From: Fibrobacter sp. UWB16
Lineage (GTDB): Bacteria > Fibrobacterota > Fibrobacteria > Fibrobacterales > Fibrobacteraceae
Reading direction: 5' to 3'
NCBI RefSeq assembly: GCF_900215325.1
Contig: NZ_OCMS01000002.1
Coordinates: forward strand, 62,001-126,000
DNA length: 64,000 nt
Of the stretch, positions 32,582-41,962 are shown piece after piece. The stretch's first letter is position 1; each line of letters begins with the position of its first letter. Under the pieces are notes generated by a model that made no database searches, had not been told where the DNA came from, and saw only the letters and a list, made by a program, of their open reading frames with translations. The position numbers and the translations under genes were made by a program.

Positions 32582-33517
32582 ATGGCTTTCTTTGGTAAAA
32601 TAGCGGCGGCGGTTTTTGCGTGGGGTGCTTATGCGGTGCTTCGGCTTGCTGGCTGGAAGCGTAAAACTGTTTTGGCGAATGCAAAACACGTGGCGGGCGC
32701 AGTTCCGTCGCGCGGAATTTCGTCGGAAGCCTTAAATTACGCAGCCCTCTTGAAGAATTTGACGCGTCATGCGAGTGAACTTTTGTTCTGCTTTGGCACT
32801 TTCAAAAAGTTGCCGCGTGATTTTTCTGCTTACCCGTGTTGCGTTGATGGCTGGACTTTTGACATTGCAGAAGGTTCTATGCCAATGCTCGAAAAAATGC
32901 GGAGCGGTGGAATCTTTTTGACGGCGCATTACGGCAATTATGAAGCGATGGGGCCGTGGCTTTGCCGGCTTGGAATTCCGCTTGTCGCAAGTTATATACC
33001 CGTGAAGCCCAAGTGGCTTAATAACATTCTTGAACGCAAAATCCGTGCGGTCGATGGCCGGAGTTATTCAGTAGATGCCCGGACGCCTCGCGACTTTATA
33101 CGCATCTTGAACGAAGGCAATCTTTTCTGTTTGCTCTCCGACCAGGATTCCCGTATCCCGAGCGCACTTTCGGGAACGCTCCTGGGGCAACCGGTGAACA
33201 TGAATCCGCTGCCGGACTTTTTGCTCAAGCATCGTCCGCAAACACCCGTGTTTATCTGCTGGATGGAAGAGCTCGGCGCATCTCCGAAAGGAACTTCTAC
33301 GAAAGGCGCTTCTTCGAAAAAAGTTCGCGTGCTCCACGCCATCGAGGTGGAAGGCCCGCAGGTCGCATCCCCCGCGCCGTCTCCTTCGCAATCGAGCGTC
33401 GTCAACACGCAATTCAACAAGTGGCTCGAAGAGCGCATCCGCGAAAATCCGAATCTCTGGTATAGCTTCACGCACCGTCGATTCTACAGCCAGTCGCCAG
33501 AAATTTACGGCGAATAG
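32582..33517 (+). CDS. LpxL/HtrB-like lipid A acyltransferase
   Basis: The 311-residue protein has an N-terminal membrane anchor (about residues 5-25) and the lysophospholipid/lipid A acyltransferase fold. The catalytic HxxxxE motif is in FLTAHYGNYEAMGPW, followed by PLVASYIPVKPKWLNNIL and LLSDQDSRIPSALSG. LpxL-type enzymes add secondary acyl chains to lipid A from acyl-ACP at the inner membrane. Near residue 240 is a small repeat (SPKGTSTKGASSKK) not seen in typical members. It is transcribed alone or with the HETGH membrane protein 66 bases downstream. It fits the LPS export genes at the start of the window. Confidence 0.82.
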   Translation: MAFFGKIAAAVFAWGAYAVLRLAGWKRKTVLANAKHVAGAVPSRGISSEALNYAALLKNLTRHASELLFCFGTFKKLPRDFSAYPCCVDGWTFDIAEGSMPMLEKMRSGGIFLTAHYGNYEAMGPWLCRLGIPLVASYIPVKPKWLNNILERKIRAVDGRSYSVDARTPRDFIRILNEGNLFCLLSDQDSRIPSALSGTLLGQPVNMNPLPDFLLKHRPQTPVFICWMEELGASPKGTSTKGASSKKVRVLHAIEVEGPQVASPAPSPSQSSVVNTQFNKWLEERIRENPNLWYSFTHRRFYSQSPEIYGE

Positions 33518-33583
33518 CGACCTGCGGCGCATCTTGTTATAATCGCGGCACATCTTGCGACAAATCTTACTAACGTTACATTT

Positions 33584-34261
33584 ATGACCTTTGTTCCGCA
33601 TAAAAAGAAACCGTTACTTGCCCGAATTCTGGATTGGTTGAACGAGCCAGATGAATGGCCTGCTTGGGTGCAGTTCTTTTTGCTGCCCAAACCGCTTGGA
33701 CGCAATAATTTTTTCGCGGCCCGCGTCGTTCTGTTGTTTGCGATGGCGTTCTTTACTTTGCAGGCGTTTGCTGGTGGCTATGAATCTTGGATTGCCCAAT
33801 TCTTGCACAACTTGAACTTGCCCGTCCACGAAACTGGTCACATTGTTTTTCGAATTTTTGGGAGCGAAGTGATTACATCGCTTGGTGGTTCGCTGTTTCA
33901 GACAATTATGCCGCTCGTGTTCTGCTTTGCGCTGTGGGTTAAGCCCCGCGATTTGTTCGGAGCCTCCATTGCGCTTTGGTGGGCTTTCGAAAATTTGATT
34001 GATGTCGCACCTTACATCGAAGATGCTCTCCCGATGAAGCTTATGCTTATCAGTGGCGGTACCGGTGCCGAAGCCCCTTACGGGTTCCACGACTGGAATT
34101 TTATCCTCTCCGAAACGGGCTTGCTTTTGAAATGCGATGAAATTGCCTCCGCTGTTTATGCGGTGGGTTATATTGGTATGGCGCTTTGCGTCGTGTGGGG
34201 CGCCTGGAGTTTGCTCTATTATTTCGTCTATCAGCGGCAAAATGGCGGACTTTTGGACTAG
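33584..34261 (+). CDS. Polytopic membrane protein with HETGH zinc-protease-like motif
   Basis: The 225-residue protein has about four or five hydrophobic segments. It contains NLPVHETGHIVFRIFGSEV (about residue 85), an HExxH motif beside a membrane span as in M50 site-2 proteases, then LGGSLFQTIMPLVFCFALW. A likely third metal ligand is in DWNFILSETG or NLIDVAPYIED, but it was not fixed. No family name can be given. If active it would cut within the membrane. It follows the acyltransferase gene by 66 bases. The role is inferred only from the motif. Confidence 0.65.
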   Translation: MTFVPHKKKPLLARILDWLNEPDEWPAWVQFFLLPKPLGRNNFFAARVVLLFAMAFFTLQAFAGGYESWIAQFLHNLNLPVHETGHIVFRIFGSEVITSLGGSLFQTIMPLVFCFALWVKPRDLFGASIALWWAFENLIDVAPYIEDALPMKLMLISGGTGAEAPYGFHDWNFILSETGLLLKCDEIASAVYAVGYIGMALCVVWGAWSLLYYFVYQRQNGGLLD

Positions 34262-34410
34262 CTTAAAAAATCGTAAAAATGGCGTTTTGGGGCCAAAAAG
34301 TGTGTTCTAAATCAGCATTTATAATAAAAATTGGGACCCAAATTACAATTTTTCCCTAAATAAGATATATTATAAAACTACAAGATTAGCATGTTGAGGG
34401 GCGCAGTATT

Positions 34411-35898
34411 ATGAACACATCCCGCCATACAAAAATCCGGAGCGTAACGGTCCTCGTCGTTGCTGCATTGTTGCTCGAATTGACGACCGCTGTGCAGTAC
34501 ATTTCTACACGCCGAGCCATTACCGCCCAAATTAAGGAAATGGCTAAGCAAGACCTTACTTCTGCGAACCGGACCTTTGAAGTCAAGGAAATTGCCGAGG
34601 CTGCTATTGCGGCTGTTCTGCCCGAAGTTGAACGTTTTATCGATACACAACAGCAAGATTCATTGCATATGGCGTTGCAACGAGTGGTTGCGAACCATCC
34701 TGAAATTGTCGGCGTCGATTTTGCCTATCGTGTGGGGAGTGATGGCCTTCGCGATGGGTATTTTACGTTTAGGGACGATGCAACCAACGAAATTAAGGAC
34801 ACCGTTATTGGGTTTGACTATACGGAACGCACTTGGTACCGCGAGGGCTTGCATGGCAACGGTTCCTGGAGCGAACCGTACATGAGCCGCTATTACGTGG
34901 CGCTGATGTCTACATTCTCGCGGCCTGTTCACGATGCTCAAGGACGTGTCGTTGCCGTTATTGGCGCCGATGTTCCGATGCGTGAACTCTCTTCGATGGC
35001 TGTGCAGCTGTACGATAACCAGCAGCGCTCGCTCATCCCTGTCATCATTCTTCAGCTTGTCGGCCTCTTTGTGCTTGGCTTTATCATGTACCGCAGCATC
35101 ATCAGCGTCCGTAAGTTAAGCAAAGTCAGTGCCGAAAAAGACCTGATTAACAGGGAACTTGGCATTGCAAATGCGATCCAGACGGCGATGCTTCCGCCAC
35201 CGCTGCCCGAAAGCGAATTCCTGAATATCGTTGGTAGTCAGGTCCCGGCAAAACAGGTGGGCGGCGATTTTTATGATTATTTTGTGCGTGATGGAAAGCT
35301 ATTCTTCAATATCGGTGATGTTTGCGGAAAGGGAATCCCCGCGGCACTTGTCATGTCGATGACACAGGCCGTGTTCCGCACGATTGCAACTAAAGTCGAT
35401 AATCCATCTCACATTGTGATGGGAATGAACACGATGGCCAGTCGTGGAAATACGACGGGAATGTTTGCAACGCTTTTTGTTGGTGTGCTAGACCTTGCAA
35501 CGGGGCGCCTGAGCTACTGCAATGCCGGCCATGAAAAGCCCATTATCATTACTGGACGTAATATGCGATATCTCGATGTTACCGCAAATATCCCTATCGG
35601 GGTCATGGAAGAAAAAAAATACAATATCCAGGAATCGGTCATCGCTGCGGGCGATATGATTTTGCTTTATACGGATGGTCTTACCGAAGCGATGAATGCA
35701 AATGGAAAGCTGTTTGGATTGAAGCGCGTTGAAGAAACGATTTGTGGCGGTGGAAAAACTGGAGGCAATAGTGAACTCTCCGCATTTGCGGGACCGCAGC
35801 AATTGCTGGATACCATGTCGCAAGCCTTTTCCAAATTTGTGAATGGCGCAGAGCAGAGCGACGACCTTACCATGCTTGTGATAAAGTACAAAGGGTAG
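34411..35898 (+). CDS. Membrane sensor PP2C-type serine phosphatase (SpoIIE/RsbU)
   Basis: The 495-residue protein has TM1 (about 12-28), a periplasmic Cache-like sensor (about 30-205; TERTWYREGLHGNGSWSEPY, VAVIGADVPM), TM2 (about 212-232) and a cytoplasmic SpoIIE phosphatase domain: NAIQTAMLPPPLPE, KQVGGDFYDYF (metal Asp), GDVCGKGIPAALVMSM, SYCNAGHEKP, LYTDGLTEAMNANG and SDDLTMLVIKY. Such proteins dephosphorylate anti-sigma antagonists (partner-switching). No STAS or HPK-like partner gene is beside it, so the target must be elsewhere. The promoter region is AT-rich (AAGATATATTATAAAAC). Confidence 0.9.
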   Translation: MNTSRHTKIRSVTVLVVAALLLELTTAVQYISTRRAITAQIKEMAKQDLTSANRTFEVKEIAEAAIAAVLPEVERFIDTQQQDSLHMALQRVVANHPEIVGVDFAYRVGSDGLRDGYFTFRDDATNEIKDTVIGFDYTERTWYREGLHGNGSWSEPYMSRYYVALMSTFSRPVHDAQGRVVAVIGADVPMRELSSMAVQLYDNQQRSLIPVIILQLVGLFVLGFIMYRSIISVRKLSKVSAEKDLINRELGIANAIQTAMLPPPLPESEFLNIVGSQVPAKQVGGDFYDYFVRDGKLFFNIGDVCGKGIPAALVMSMTQAVFRTIATKVDNPSHIVMGMNTMASRGNTTGMFATLFVGVLDLATGRLSYCNAGHEKPIIITGRNMRYLDVTANIPIGVMEEKKYNIQESVIAAGDMILLYTDGLTEAMNANGKLFGLKRVEETICGGGKTGGNSELSAFAGPQQLLDTMSQAFSKFVNGAEQSDDLTMLVIKYKG

Positions 35899-35916
35899 GG
35901 ATGGGGAAAATATTTG

Positions 35917-35958
35917 AAAATTGCCTAAAATAGGTTACCTATTTTAGGCAATTTTTTT
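35917..35958. terminator. Strong bidirectional terminator
   Basis: AAAATTGCCTAAAATAGG (35917-35934) pairs with CCTATTTTAGGCAATTTT (35938-35955) across a three-base loop, with T-runs on the plus side and A-runs on the other. It closes both the phosphatase gene and the convergent vWA gene. Confidence 0.9.
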
Positions 35959-35975
35959 GAGAATGATTTTTTGCG

Positions 35976-37634
35976 TTAATCCACGTATTTCTTGATGAGT
36001 CTGATCATCAGTTCGGCGAGGCTTTCCACTTGGTAATTGCCAACGGTTGCCTTGATGTGTGAATTGCCGATGCCGCTATCGTCGGTGAGGAATACGTATG
36101 TGCCGCCTGTCGCCAAGTCGAAGAATCTCAACATAAATTCAGTTTCTTTGTCTACACCGCTTGCCGCTACAGGGATAAGCTTGATGCCTTTTTTGGCGAA
36201 GAGGCGGATAGAGTTCTGGAGGCTTTTGATGATGTCTTCTTCGTAGTGGGCGGGGGCGTCAAGGATGAGAAATGCGATGCGCGCGCGGGCTGCTTCGTCC
36301 CAAGAGAGTTTTTCCAGCGAGGCTTCAAGCGCTGTGTGAACGGCTTCGGGGTAGTCGCCGCCGCCGTTTGCGCTTTGGCGTGAGACGAATTCCTGGGTCC
36401 TTGCAACGTTATCAGTGAAGTCGTCGTGGCGCGTGAGGTAGGAATCGCCTATGTCGCGATAGAACAGGGCTGCTGTGCGTAAACCAATATTGCTTTCAAA
36501 TTTTGCGCGGTCGATAATGTAATTGAGATCGGATTTGAGGAATCTGATTTCGTCGCTCATAGAACCTGTGGCGTCAACGATGAATGCGATGTCTGCCGTC
36601 GTTTTGGGGTGTTTGGCATCTTTGTCTACAACGGTATTGATATTGAGCTTGCGGTTTTCCCTAGACGAAACCTTGAGCTGCCCGTTGATTACAACGCCGT
36701 CAACAATTAACCAAAGGTCATTTTGATTTTGGTTTTTGTCATGGAATAAATTAATCCAGCAGTAAGCGTATCCATCATTGTCTGTTTTGGTTGTAAATTC
36801 AACTTGCCTACCGTTGAGGAGTGTCACGGGAACATTTGCGATGCCGAATTCGTTTTTATCCACCACTTTTACGGCAACGAGTTGCTGGGGGTAGAATTTC
36901 CAGTAGCTCATCTTTCCACTGTAATCATTGTCGTTGATGATGTTGGTCCAGAATTTCCAATGTTCCAAATCGTTCCATTCACCAGCCGTGAGCAATCCTG
37001 AAGATTCTTCGTCCGAACGCCTTGCTTTTCTTTTTCTCCTTGAGGCTGGTTCATCATCGTCCCAAGAACTGCTTTCGTCGCTATCGGAAGCGAGGTATAC
37101 CGTTTTTGATGATGAACGCTCTGAATGTGTCCTTGATGGCGCTTTAGCTAGAGCTGATGATCTCTTGGCGTACGTTTTTGAAGCGCCCGTGGCGAGCATG
37201 GATGCGGAACCTCCGAGCAGTCCTGCCAAACCATCGCTAACTCCTGCTGAACCTGCGGCACTTTCGGAAAAGCCCGCAGATTTCCCGCGTCTTCCCCCAA
37301 GAACCGTTTTACCGGTTGTGTGTAAGCCATCTACGGTTTTTAAGACTTTGCTAATATCCTTTGTGAATTTGACATCCGCCGTTGAAAAAGAAGGTGACGG
37401 CTTTGACGATGCTGCCAAATATTTTACCGCTCCTCTATTGTCTGGTGCTTTGGGCGATCCTTTGCTTTTGTATTTGTGTTCGGGTGTTGTTGATGGAAAA
37501 ACGGTCATAACCGTTTCGACTCTAGTTTCATCATCTTCTGAGATTTCTGTGGTTTCTTTGTTTGTATTATCGCTGCAGTTGATGAACATAAAAGCGGATG
37601 CGATTACCGCTGTTAAAAAGATTTTGTTTTTCAT
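35976..37634 (-). CDS. von Willebrand factor A-domain lipoprotein
   Basis: The 552-residue lipoprotein has signal MKNKIFLTAVIASAFMFINC (lipidated Cys20). Residues 25-215 are low complexity with Ser/Ala/Lys and a charged SDESSSWDDDEPASRRKRK stretch. A beta domain (VPVTLLNGRQVEFTTKTDND) precedes a vWA domain from about residue 350: IAFIVDATGSMSDEIRFLKS carries the MIDAS metal site with Thr in place of the usual Ser, then FLILDAPAHYEEDIIK. The vWA fold mediates adhesion or protein assembly. The product is probably on the outer-membrane surface. It is convergent with the phosphatase gene and sits alone. Confidence 0.85.
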   Translation of the reverse strand: MKNKIFLTAVIASAFMFINCSDNTNKETTEISEDDETRVETVMTVFPSTTPEHKYKSKGSPKAPDNRGAVKYLAASSKPSPSFSTADVKFTKDISKVLKTVDGLHTTGKTVLGGRRGKSAGFSESAAGSAGVSDGLAGLLGGSASMLATGASKTYAKRSSALAKAPSRTHSERSSSKTVYLASDSDESSSWDDDEPASRRKRKARRSDEESSGLLTAGEWNDLEHWKFWTNIINDNDYSGKMSYWKFYPQQLVAVKVVDKNEFGIANVPVTLLNGRQVEFTTKTDNDGYAYCWINLFHDKNQNQNDLWLIVDGVVINGQLKVSSRENRKLNINTVVDKDAKHPKTTADIAFIVDATGSMSDEIRFLKSDLNYIIDRAKFESNIGLRTAALFYRDIGDSYLTRHDDFTDNVARTQEFVSRQSANGGGDYPEAVHTALEASLEKLSWDEAARARIAFLILDAPAHYEEDIIKSLQNSIRLFAKKGIKLIPVAASGVDKETEFMLRFFDLATGGTYVFLTDDSGIGNSHIKATVGNYQVESLAELMIRLIKKYVD

Positions 37635-37752
37635 GATATACTCCTTTTTTTTATTAAACTAGCACAATCCATGTGGCCAAAACCAACGTTCAAAAGCCTA
37701 ATATGGATAAATGTTTTTTACGAATAAAAGGAAACGATGTTATATTTTAAGT

Positions 37753-38844
37753 ATGTCTAGATTGTGTCATATTTTGCACTATGCTTCTGTCACATTTTTG
37801 TGCTGTATTTCTTTGTTTACAAATAACGGTGCTTATGCGACGGGGCTTAATGGTGTATTTGATGCGGGTTGGACGACGGCGTACCAGTCACAGGATTCCT
37901 TGACTCTCATGCACCAGCGTTTGCAATCACTCGGAATGGAATATGTCGTATTGCAATATGCTGCAGTTGAAGCGACTCATTTGTATTACCCATCACAACT
38001 CGATTTTTTGCAGAATACGCAGTACAAAAATAATCAGCTTTTCCCGAAGAGTATAGAGGCTGCAAAAATTGCAGGAACCAAAATTTGGCTTGGACTTTAT
38101 TACAATGGTGAAGATTGGTTTTTACCTCCGACGGTTACACAACTTGATACTTTGTGTGCGAGAAACGTTCGCGTTTTAAATGAACTTTATGAATTGTATG
38201 GACGTGAGAATGTAATTGATGGAGTGTATATCCCGCAAGAAATTGCGCTCTATTATTGGGATGGACTCCGCGAAGATGCGACTGCAGAATCGCTAGTGAC
38301 TCATTTTTTGAAACCAATTGTGGATGCTGCGAAGGCGATTGGTTGGAAGGTTATGACGGCTCCATTCTACAATCAGAATTTGGAATCTCCCGAAAAATTG
38401 CAATTGTTTTTCGAGAAACTTTTTGCTGCGGGTTTCAAGCCTGATGTGATTGCTGTTCAAGATGGTATTGGGGCAAGTGATGCAGGGAAGGCTCATGCAG
38501 ATATTGCGACAGTCGGAAAATACGAACGTGTGGTGGCCCAAGCTTGTGCAAAATATGGAATTGAATTTTGGGTCGATGCGGAATTGTTCCGCACTGATGA
38601 TTCTAAAGCACTTGCGGATAGTGCGCGAATTTCGGCGCAACTGGATACAGCGCGTGCTTCGGGTGCTGTGAATGTCATCGGTTATGATTTGGCTGTTCTT
38701 GGGAGCGCTGGGCTAGATTCGCTAGAAAAGTGGAAATCGCAGACTGTCGGGCTTAAAAAGTCGCGCAATCCCAACAAGAATCCGCAAAAACTATTGAAGT
38801 TTTACAAGCTGAACGGCGCAAGGGTCTATCTTGACCGTCGTTAA
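37753..38844 (+). CDS. Secreted DUF4434-type TIM-barrel protein (putative glycosidase-like)
   Basis: The 363-residue protein has a signal peptide (start ATG 37753, MSRLCHILHYASVTFLCC; an upstream ATG at 37711 is less likely). GVFDAGWTTAYQSQDSLTLM, LGMEYVVLQYAA, TKIWLGLYYNGEDWF, GVYIPQEIALYYW, KVMTAPFYN and IAVQDGIGASDAGK match DUF4434 proteins, TIM barrels related to glycoside hydrolases. The Glu of YIPQEI is a catalytic candidate. The tail is strongly basic (KKSRNPNKNPQKLLKF, ending VYLDRR), similar to the basic tails of other Fibrobacter secreted proteins. Activity is unproven. Confidence 0.75.
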   Translation: MSRLCHILHYASVTFLCCISLFTNNGAYATGLNGVFDAGWTTAYQSQDSLTLMHQRLQSLGMEYVVLQYAAVEATHLYYPSQLDFLQNTQYKNNQLFPKSIEAAKIAGTKIWLGLYYNGEDWFLPPTVTQLDTLCARNVRVLNELYELYGRENVIDGVYIPQEIALYYWDGLREDATAESLVTHFLKPIVDAAKAIGWKVMTAPFYNQNLESPEKLQLFFEKLFAAGFKPDVIAVQDGIGASDAGKAHADIATVGKYERVVAQACAKYGIEFWVDAELFRTDDSKALADSARISAQLDTARASGAVNVIGYDLAVLGSAGLDSLEKWKSQTVGLKKSRNPNKNPQKLLKFYKLNGARVYLDRR

Positions 38845-38877
38845 AATTTTATAATTCAAGAAAAAAAAGGAGCGTCT

Positions 38878-39435
38878 ATGCGCAAAAATCTCGGAGTAAA
38901 AACTTATCTGTACCCGCAGCCGACTTTGGTCATCGCCACCTATAACGAGGATGGCTCGGCAAATGCCATGGTGGCCGCTTGGGGTTCTATCAGCGACAAC
39001 AACCAGGTTGCAATTTACGTGGCCAAGACTCATAAGACCATCCCGAATATTCTTGCTCGCAAATCTTTTACCGTGAGCATGGCAACGGCTGACCACATCA
39101 AGGCGATTGACTATTTGGGTATTACCAGTGGTAATCGCGTGGCTGATAAATTTGCAAAGGCTGGCTTTACGTCTGTTAAGAGTGAAAATGTCGATGCACC
39201 GCTTGTTGCTGAATTGCCGCTAGCGCTCGAATGCAAGCTCGTGAGCTACGATGAAGAATCGGAACTCCTGCTCGGCGAAATCGTGAACGTCACTGCCGAC
39301 GAATCCGTGCTTGATCAAGACGGAAAGCTCTCCGTCGAGAAGCTTGCCCCGGTTTGCTACGATTCCGCAGGCCACGGCTACTACGTGATGGAACGCCGCG
39401 TCGGCAACGCCTTCAGCGATGGGAAGAGCATCTAG
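38878..39435 (+). CDS. Flavin reductase-like FMN-binding protein
   Basis: The 185-residue protein belongs to the flavin reductase/FMN-binding split-barrel family. It has PQPTLVIATYNEDGSANAMV, AWGSISDNNQVAIYVAKTHK, TIPNILARKSFTVSMATADH (FMN contact strands) and a C-terminal CYDSAGHGYYVMERRVGNAF. Relatives serve as NAD(P)H:flavin oxidoreductases or as electron carriers of the flavoredoxin type in anaerobes. AGGAG lies just before ATG 38878. A strong terminator follows at 39457. It stands alone. Confidence 0.85.
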   Translation: MRKNLGVKTYLYPQPTLVIATYNEDGSANAMVAAWGSISDNNQVAIYVAKTHKTIPNILARKSFTVSMATADHIKAIDYLGITSGNRVADKFAKAGFTSVKSENVDAPLVAELPLALECKLVSYDEESELLLGEIVNVTADESVLDQDGKLSVEKLAPVCYDSAGHGYYVMERRVGNAFSDGKSI

Positions 39436-39456
39436 GAGTTGCTTCAGAATTAATGC

Positions 39457-39487
39457 AAAAAAGGTGGCTCGCTGGCCACCTTTTCTC
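39457..39487. terminator. Terminator after the flavin reductase gene
   Basis: GGTGGC (39463-39468) and GCCACC (39475-39480), extended by AAAA/TTTT, form a ten-base stem with a six-base loop, then TTTTCTCTT. It also lies just past the stop of the convergent lipoprotein gene (39507) and can serve both. Confidence 0.8.
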
Positions 39488-39506
39488 TTGATAATAATTG
39501 CGCTTT

Positions 39507-40319
39507 TTAGTACAAGTACCATTCCCATTTGAGGGTGCATTGCTTGTTTTCTTCATCAGTTTGATCCCAAACTTCGTAATCTTTAATATATCCGATGCTA
39601 TGTACTCCGTAGCCGTAGCCTGATGAATAATCATCGTTTATTAAAAGATCGGCGTCTGTAATCCTAGGAAAGACGTAGATTGAGTCTGTGTATATAGGAA
39701 CTGTCGTTGTGAAATCGATGCGTCCTTCCCATTCTCCGGTGTCTTGTTTTTCTAGCAGATTCTCTGTCATTACAGAATCTCTAGTACCGTCATTTTTTCG
39801 AAATTGAATCTTGAAAGAAATGCGAGGGTCAGCATCTGCATAGTTTTTCATGCTTAGCGTGTTGTCCCAATCTGGCGTTTCTTGCTTGAAATAAGTCAGC
39901 GTGAGTTTCAGATTTTTGCTTTGGGTAAGGTATGATTTTTTTGTATTAGAGGATGTCTTTGATGAGCTAGAGTAATAGTAGTTTATGGTGCTGGATGAAG
40001 AATATTTTCTTGAAGAACTTGAATATGTGTGGCTAGACGAGCTCTTTGCAGATGACGAACTCTTTGCGGAAGAAGAACTTTTTGTTGTGTTGCACTGATA
40101 GCCGTAATTGGAGCAGCACCAGGATGCGGAATTGTTGCTTGTCCCATAATAGCAAGCTTCTTTTTGTCGTTGTATTTCTTGTTCGCGTTCTTTCTGTTCT
40201 TGCTCGTGTTGCTTTTCTTTTTCACTAATCTCATTGTTTGCGGCCGACATGGGGCTTTCGTCACCGCAGGCTACAAAAAGAAATGATGCGATGAAAAGTA
40301 GAAGAAATTTATGTGTCAT
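39507..40319 (-). CDS. Lipoprotein with poly-serine linker
   Basis: The 270-residue lipoprotein has signal MTHKFLLLFIASFLFVAC (lipidated Cys18). A charged coiled-coil-like stretch (NEISEKEKQHEQEQKEREQE) and a short Cys-containing part (CYYGTSNNSASWCCSNYGYQC) follow. Next comes a serine linker with repeated SSSSAK, SSSSHTY and SSSSRKY units (about residues 80-125). The C-terminal 140 residues form a beta-type domain (KNLKLTLTYFKQETPDWDNT) of unknown family. Serine-rich linkers are frequent in Fibrobacter surface proteins. It lies 12 bases behind the Cys-rich barrel gene, so they are probably co-transcribed. Confidence 0.75.
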   Translation of the reverse strand: MTHKFLLLFIASFLFVACGDESPMSAANNEISEKEKQHEQEQKEREQEIQRQKEACYYGTSNNSASWCCSNYGYQCNTTKSSSSAKSSSSAKSSSSHTYSSSSRKYSSSSTINYYYSSSSKTSSNTKKSYLTQSKNLKLTLTYFKQETPDWDNTLSMKNYADADPRISFKIQFRKNDGTRDSVMTENLLEKQDTGEWEGRIDFTTTVPIYTDSIYVFPRITDADLLINDDYSSGYGYGVHSIGYIKDYEVWDQTDEENKQCTLKWEWYLY

Positions 40320-40331
40320 TTTATAATCCTT

Positions 40332-41849
40332 TTAGAATGCGAAATCTATCTTGATTCGCCAACTGTCGCTGCCATTTAGATAGCTTTGTTCGGCATCTGT
40401 TCCGAATGGCCCTTCGTAAATACGGAAGTTTCCAGCGAACCATTGAAATTCAAGTGAAAAATGGCGCGTTATTTCGATACCAAAGCCCAAAAGGTTGATA
40501 AATTCCCAATCGGAAAAAGATGCGAAATCACTATCACTATAGTCATCCCAATAATTGCTTCCAATATCAAAATCATACCATTGATAAATAGGCTTGCGGA
40601 TATGGAAATTGGCACTGAGGAAAAGTGATACTTGGGAAGTACCCAAAGGAATAATACCAAAGCGGAAACCTAGTGGAATTTCTGCCAATATTGTACTGAA
40701 ATTAACGAAGCCGCAGTACCATCCGTGATGGAATTCTGCGTTTAATCCGTAATTAAATGAAACAATCCGGTTAAAATAAATTCTGTGGAAAAAACCAAGG
40801 TTTGCCCCAAATTCGAAATAGCCGTCGAGATCTTGTAGCGGTTTCCCATAGAAAGCGCTGGTTGTAAGGCTTGCAAATGCAAGTGATATTCCAAAGAACG
40901 AATTTTTGGCTTTGTCTGTTTTGATTTCCTTATTAGTGGAACTTGGATTGTCTTCTTGGAAAGCTATGCTTTTTTGTGAATATGATGCCCATACATCTTC
41001 TTTTTCGTTTTCTGTTGTGGATTTAGATGTTTTTTGGAATTGGGTGGGTTGCTCTTCTGCAATATTTTCTTTTACTGTGGTTGCTGGCTCTGACCTTTTT
41101 TCTTTGACAATTTCTTTTGCTTTTTGAATGTCTAGCGCCATCATTTCGCTGTTGGCAAAAACGACGGTGAGTGTACATGCGGAATCGTTGATACTGTGTT
41201 CCTGAATTTGCTTGGCTAGTGCAGTTGCGTTTTCGATGCGCTGCAGTTTACGTTCGAATTCTGCGACACTGTCGGCCTTGGCTTGTTCTGCAAGTTGCTT
41301 CTTGTTGATGGCGTAATCGATGCACTTACAGGATTGTTCGATTTTCTTGCAGAATTTGTCTTTAAATTTCGGCTGCTTTGCTTTCAGCATTTTGTCTGTG
41401 ACAGGGCAATCTCCGCAAAAGCCGGAGCATTCTTCTGTCATTGGCGGCAAAGGCTCAATGCGAGACATTTCAGGTTGAGTTTTGTTGAACTTGGTCTCGT
41501 AAAGGGATTGTTTTGTTTCATTAGAAACGGGCGATGGACCTTGCTTGATTTCTTTGAATAGTCCGTTTTCAAAAGAAATATTGCGGGCGCAGACTGTTTC
41601 ATCGCATGTTTGCAGCAATTCGTCAGAAAGCTTGTTTATGCTTTCTGCAAATGCGGCGTCTTTGCTTGCTTGGGCTGCGCTGATGCTGTCGAGGAGTGCC
41701 GCGCAGTGGCAACGCTTATCGACTTTTTTGCAGGTCTGGTCTTTTTTGTTTTGGCAGGGGGTGCAAAGTTCGATGCACATGTTTTGTGCAAAAAGCGAAA
41801 CCGTTAATAAAAGAACTAACGCGAAAATCGCTTGAAAGATTTTTCTCAT
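40332..41849 (-). CDS. Exported protein with duplicated Cys-rich module and C-terminal barrel
   Basis: The 505-residue protein has a signal peptide (MRKIFQAIFALVLLLTVSLF). A cysteine-rich module occurs twice: CIELCTPCQNKKDQTCKKVD then KRCHC (residues 25-49), and CSGFCGDCPVTDKMLK ... FCKKIEQSCKC (about 140-175). Each has C-x3-C-x2-C ... C-K-K ... C-x-C. A charged helical part follows to about 315. From about 320 the sequence alternates as in an outer-membrane barrel (FGISLAFASLTTSAFYGKP, AEIPLGFRFGIIPLG) and ends SWRIKIDFAF with a C-terminal Phe. The fusion was not recognised from any known family. The lipoprotein gene follows 12 bases on. Confidence 0.75.
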   Translation of the reverse strand: MRKIFQAIFALVLLLTVSLFAQNMCIELCTPCQNKKDQTCKKVDKRCHCAALLDSISAAQASKDAAFAESINKLSDELLQTCDETVCARNISFENGLFKEIKQGPSPVSNETKQSLYETKFNKTQPEMSRIEPLPPMTEECSGFCGDCPVTDKMLKAKQPKFKDKFCKKIEQSCKCIDYAINKKQLAEQAKADSVAEFERKLQRIENATALAKQIQEHSINDSACTLTVVFANSEMMALDIQKAKEIVKEKRSEPATTVKENIAEEQPTQFQKTSKSTTENEKEDVWASYSQKSIAFQEDNPSSTNKEIKTDKAKNSFFGISLAFASLTTSAFYGKPLQDLDGYFEFGANLGFFHRIYFNRIVSFNYGLNAEFHHGWYCGFVNFSTILAEIPLGFRFGIIPLGTSQVSLFLSANFHIRKPIYQWYDFDIGSNYWDDYSDSDFASFSDWEFINLLGFGIEITRHFSLEFQWFAGNFRIYEGPFGTDAEQSYLNGSDSWRIKIDFAF

Positions 41850-41962
41850 TTTAACTCCTTGATGGCGAGGCTGCTATACAGAATTCAAGGTGCTCAAAGC
41901 TCAAGAATTTGGTTGCAAAAACTCGCTATGTAGCGTAAAAATAAGAAAATGTTTACATTTGT

